The notes beneath the pieces were generated by a model that did not search any database, was not told where the DNA came from, and saw nothing but the letters and a program-made list of their open reading frames with translations. Shown piece after piece: positions 6,670-8,756 of a stretch of 8,756 nt of DNA. How positions within the stretch are numbered: the first letter of the stretch is position 1; each line of letters begins with the position of its first letter. This DNA is from Acidobacteriota bacterium (lineage in GTDB: Bacteria > Acidobacteriota > UBA6911 > RPQK01 > JADFOI01). The stretch lies in the NCBI GenBank assembly GCA_030624355.1, contig JAUXKG010000074.1, forward strand, positions 1 through 8,756. The letters are read 5' to 3'. Both the position numbers and the translations under genes were made by a program.

Positions 6670-8445
6670 TCAGAACGGCCAGAAGGCGGGGATCAGGAAT
6701 GACGCCATCAGCCAGAAAAGGATGCTCAACGGGGTGCCCACCTTTACGAAATCGATGAATTTGTATCCTCCGGGACCAAAGATGAAAAGATTCGTTTGAT
6801 AACCGATCGGAGTCATGAAACTGGCGGAGGCAGCAAACATGACGGCCATTATAAAAGGCTTCGGATCCACCTGCAGTTGCAGGGCCACCGATAAGGAGAC
6901 GGGGATCATGAGCACCGCGGTGGCATTGTTTGACATGATGGACGTCAGGATGGTGGTCAGCAGATAGATCCCCGAAAGCACAGCAGTCGGACCCCAAGAT
7001 CTGAGCAATTCAACCAGCTGGCCGGCAATCAGATTGGCCAAACCGGTGTTCGATACGGCTGTTCCCAGGGGAATCAGGCAGGCCAACATGATCACCGTTT
7101 GCCAGGAGAGGTGAGTATAAAGATCTCTCAGCCTCAAACAACCGGTCAGCAGCATCAAGCCTGTCCCCAACACTGCCGCTTCCACGATCGAAAAGTAATT
7201 GAAAGCAGCGAGAAGGACAATCCCCAGAAAAATTCCGACCGCGTAGTAGACCTTGTCACTGCGCAGGAAGCTGGATCGTACTTCCTCCAGTACCAGAAAG
7301 TCAGGAGTCTGTCTGAGTACTTCCAGTTGTCCTCGATTGGTTAGGATAAGCAGCGAATCTCCGTACTCCAGTTCAATCTTTCCGATCTTTTCCCGTATGC
7401 TCCGTCCGTGGCTGCGAATCGCGAGGGCATTCGCTTTGAAGGTGCTGCGAAAGTTGATCTCTTTCAAGGTGCTTTCAATCAACCGCGAGGCAGGGGAGAT
7501 AAAGGCTTCTACCAAGACAATGTTTTCGTCCTCCAGATCCTGATCTTCAACCGTCAGTGCCTTGAGGATGACTCCTTTCTGATCCTGAAGTTCCATCAGG
7601 GTGTTGGGATCCCCTTGCGCCAACAGGATGTCTCCTGGTTCCAGTCGGATCTCCTCAGCAGTGGGGAGAAGTCGGGTACCATCCCTGAGAATCTCGATCA
7701 CCTCGACATTATGTTGTTCCCGGAATTCAGTCTCTGATATTGTCAGGCCAATCAAAGGAGAGTCATCTTGAAGAATCAACTCGGTGACAAAATGGCGCAA
7801 ACGATACTCCTCGGTCAGGCTGTCTCCAGTTCGCCGAGACGGCACAAGGCGATGAGCGAAAAGAAGTAAATACAGAACGCCTGCGGCGGAGAAGATCAAC
7901 CCGGCAGGGGTGACCTCGAAGATGCCGATCTCCCACTCCAAGTACTGTTTCGCCGAAGAATAGACAAGCAGATTGGTCGAGGTTCCAATCAGAGTGCAAG
8001 ACCCGGCGAACATGGCGGCAAAGGACATCGGCATCAGAAACTTGCTGGCGTCCAGGCGTTGCTCCCGTGCCACCGCAATGGTCAGGGGAAGAAAGAGGGC
8101 AACAGCTGCCGTATTGTTGATAAACGCCGACAGAAACCCAACCGCTACGATGATCGAAAGAAGAATCTTAAACTCGTTTGCCCCCGCCAGATCCACTATC
8201 CTGTTGGCGACGTAGTTCAAGCCTCCGGTGCTCTGAATTCCATAACTCAGAGCTAGCATGCAGGCCACTGTAACCGTGGCTGGATTACCAAAGCCGGCTA
8301 TAGCCTCTTCTGGGGAGACCAGTCGAAATAGCACCAGGGCACTCAAAACCAGCACACTGACCTTGTCTACTGGATAGGTTTCCAGGGCAAAACAGGCCAC
8401 GGCACCAACGATAATCGCGCTGAGAAGCACCATATCGAGTGTCAT
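6670..8445 (-). CDS. SLC13-family permease with two RCK_C (TrkA_C) domains
   Basis: A 591-residue inner-membrane transporter of the DASS/SLC13 ion-transporter superfamily, a group that co-transports sodium or protons with sulfate, dicarboxylates, citrate or similar anions. An N-terminal membrane half (about 1-210) carries GFGNPATVTV, FINNTAAVALFLP (NNT at 110-112) and GTSTN (154-158). A hydrophilic middle (about 215-375) has two tandem RCK_C/TrkA_C-like domains; the first includes VEILRDGTRLLPTAEEIRLE followed by PGDILLAQG. The C-terminal membrane half (about 385-591) mirrors the first with SNNATAVLMIP (505-515) and the hallmark TPIGYQTN (545-552) leading to GPGGY. This architecture and length match SAC1-like and putative sulfate permeases; substrate is not determinable. 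The RCK_C domains suggest ligand-gated regulation in the cytoplasm. ATG 8445 has AGGA 9-10 nt upstream; the ATG at codon 5 is an alternative. The gene appears monocistronic. Confidence 0.93.
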   Translation of the reverse strand: MTLDMVLLSAIIVGAVACFALETYPVDKVSVLVLSALVLFRLVSPEEAIAGFGNPATVTVACMLALSYGIQSTGGLNYVANRIVDLAGANEFKILLSIIVAVGFLSAFINNTAAVALFLPLTIAVAREQRLDASKFLMPMSFAAMFAGSCTLIGTSTNLLVYSSAKQYLEWEIGIFEVTPAGLIFSAAGVLYLLLFAHRLVPSRRTGDSLTEEYRLRHFVTELILQDDSPLIGLTISETEFREQHNVEVIEILRDGTRLLPTAEEIRLEPGDILLAQGDPNTLMELQDQKGVILKALTVEDQDLEDENIVLVEAFISPASRLIESTLKEINFRSTFKANALAIRSHGRSIREKIGKIELEYGDSLLILTNRGQLEVLRQTPDFLVLEEVRSSFLRSDKVYYAVGIFLGIVLLAAFNYFSIVEAAVLGTGLMLLTGCLRLRDLYTHLSWQTVIMLACLIPLGTAVSNTGLANLIAGQLVELLRSWGPTAVLSGIYLLTTILTSIMSNNATAVLMIPVSLSVALQLQVDPKPFIMAVMFAASASFMTPIGYQTNLFIFGPGGYKFIDFVKVGTPLSILFWLMASFLIPAFWPF

Positions 8446-8453
8446 CGGCGATT

Positions 8454-8480
8454 TTCCTGAAACAGTTCCTGATTTTTCAG
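8454..8480 (-). promoter_or_regulatory. RBS region of the permease with duplicated TCAGGAA and small inverted repeat
   Basis: On the minus strand TCAGGAA occurs twice, 12 nt apart (plus 8454-8460 and 8466-8472). The proximal copy is the likely Shine-Dalgarno sequence for ATG 8445. CTGAAA (plus 8457-8462) and TTTCAG (plus 8475-8480) form a 6-bp inverted repeat that partly overlaps the proximal copy and could fold over it. Confidence 0.3.
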
Positions 8481-8546
8481 ACGAACAAAGAACACGGTCA
8501 CACTAGCAGGGCCCCGATTCCCACACATCAAGGGAAGGGATTTGAC

Positions 8547-8576
8547 AGTATAGTCACACAGAGCGATGGGTCGCAA
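8547..8576 (-). promoter_or_regulatory. Candidate sigma-70 promoter of the SLC13 permease
   Basis: On the minus strand TTGCGA (plus 8571-8576) and TATACT (plus 8547-8552) are 18 bp apart, giving a leader of about 95 nt to ATG 8445. The -10 is good and the -35 is weak (4 of 6). Confidence 0.35.
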
Positions 8577-8586
8577 GTCAGACAGA

Positions 8587-8620
8587 CACGGATTAACGAA
8601 CACGGATTAACACGGATTCG
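8587..8620. repeat. Direct repeats of CACGGATTAA
   Basis: CACGGATTAA occurs at 8587-8596 and 8601-8610, followed by a truncated copy CACGGATT at 8611-8618. The first two are separated by CGAA; the last two abut. Confidence 0.8.
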
Positions 8621-8640
8621 GAGGGTTAGCGACAATTCCT

Positions 8641-8675
8641 CTGTCAGCTGTCAGCTGTCAGCTGTCAGCTGTCAG
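8641..8675. repeat. Five perfect tandem copies of heptamer CTGTCAG
   Basis: The heptamer CTGTCAG is repeated five times without interruption (35 bp), creating a CAGCTG palindrome at each junction. Degenerate relatives continue to about 8712 (GGTCAG, TTGTCAG, CTGTCAC). Confidence 0.95.
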
Positions 8676-8709
8676 CGGCCGCAGGCCACAGGTCAGTTGT
8701 CAGCCCTGT

Positions 8710-8734
8710 CACTCGACAATCGACACTCGACAAT
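8710..8734. repeat. Direct repeat of CACTCGACAAT with 14-nt period
   Basis: CACTCGACAAT occurs at 8710-8720 and again at 8724-8734, separated by CGA. The two copies are identical. Confidence 0.9.
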
Positions 8735-8756
8735 GGTCAGGGGTCGCCTTCTGCCA

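Larger units (their letters stand above)
8446..8756. other. 311-bp non-coding end region
   Basis: No credible gene lies between the permease start and the window edge. The proximal part (8446-8580) is ordinary leader and promoter sequence for the permease. The distal part (about 8583-8734) is a patchwork of short direct and tandem repeats, listed separately. No tRNA cloverleaf, terminator with a T-tract, or CRISPR-like repeat-spacer spacing is seen. Confidence 0.7.

Noticed and set aside
8641..8734. CRISPR array
   Set aside because: The repeats are 7-11 nt, directly tandem or separated by 3-4 nt, with no spacers of regular length.

Overview
The window is a gene-dense stretch of a bacterial chromosome with about 50-55% GC by eye. 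It looks Gram-negative: it carries a membrane electron-transfer enzyme (ETF-quinone oxidoreductase), a bactofilin and two large ion- or solute-coupled transporters. I cannot assign the phylum. The ETF-QO C-terminus, with its extra cysteines, and the short tandem repeats at the right edge are, as far as I recall, more like Deltaproteobacteria-, Acidobacteriota- or candidate-phylum-type genomes than enterics, but that is only an impression.

Layout. Positions 1-72 may hold the tail of an upstream gene. Then three plus-strand genes form a likely operon: ETF-quinone oxidoreductase (152-1834), a fold-type II PLP-dependent threonine/serine dehydratase-like enzyme (1924-2934) and a YihX-like HAD phosphatase (2918-3544, TTG start, 17-bp overlap with the dehydratase). 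They converge, with only 7 bp between stop codons, on a minus-strand cstA-type carbon-starvation/pyruvate-peptide transporter gene (3552-5228). Upstream of cstA, a 124-bp stretch bounded by imperfect inverted repeats (5241-5364) looks like a small non-autonomous mobile element. Next on the minus strand is a translationally coupled pair: bactofilin (6001-6546) followed by a small class I methyltransferase (5363-6004), overlapping by ATGA. A minus-strand SLC13-family permease with two internal RCK_C/TrkA_C domains (6670-8445) follows. The last 311 bp (8446-8756) have no gene: they hold a possible promoter for the permease and then a patchwork of short direct and tandem repeats.

Functional picture (inference). 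The metabolic genes fit growth on amino or organic acids. The dehydratase would deaminate Thr/Ser to 2-oxobutyrate/pyruvate, ETF-QO would feed acyl-CoA or amino-acid-derived electrons into the quinone pool, CstA would import pyruvate or peptides, and the SLC13 permease would import sulfate or di/tricarboxylates. The bactofilin-methyltransferase pair is separate and probably concerns cell shape or envelope organisation. I see no CRISPR array, phage, toxin-antitoxin or defence island, and no RNA gene. The least ordinary items are the bactofilin-methyltransferase coupling, the eight-cysteine C-terminal domain of ETF-QO, the inverted-repeat element before cstA, and the repeat patchwork at the right edge.
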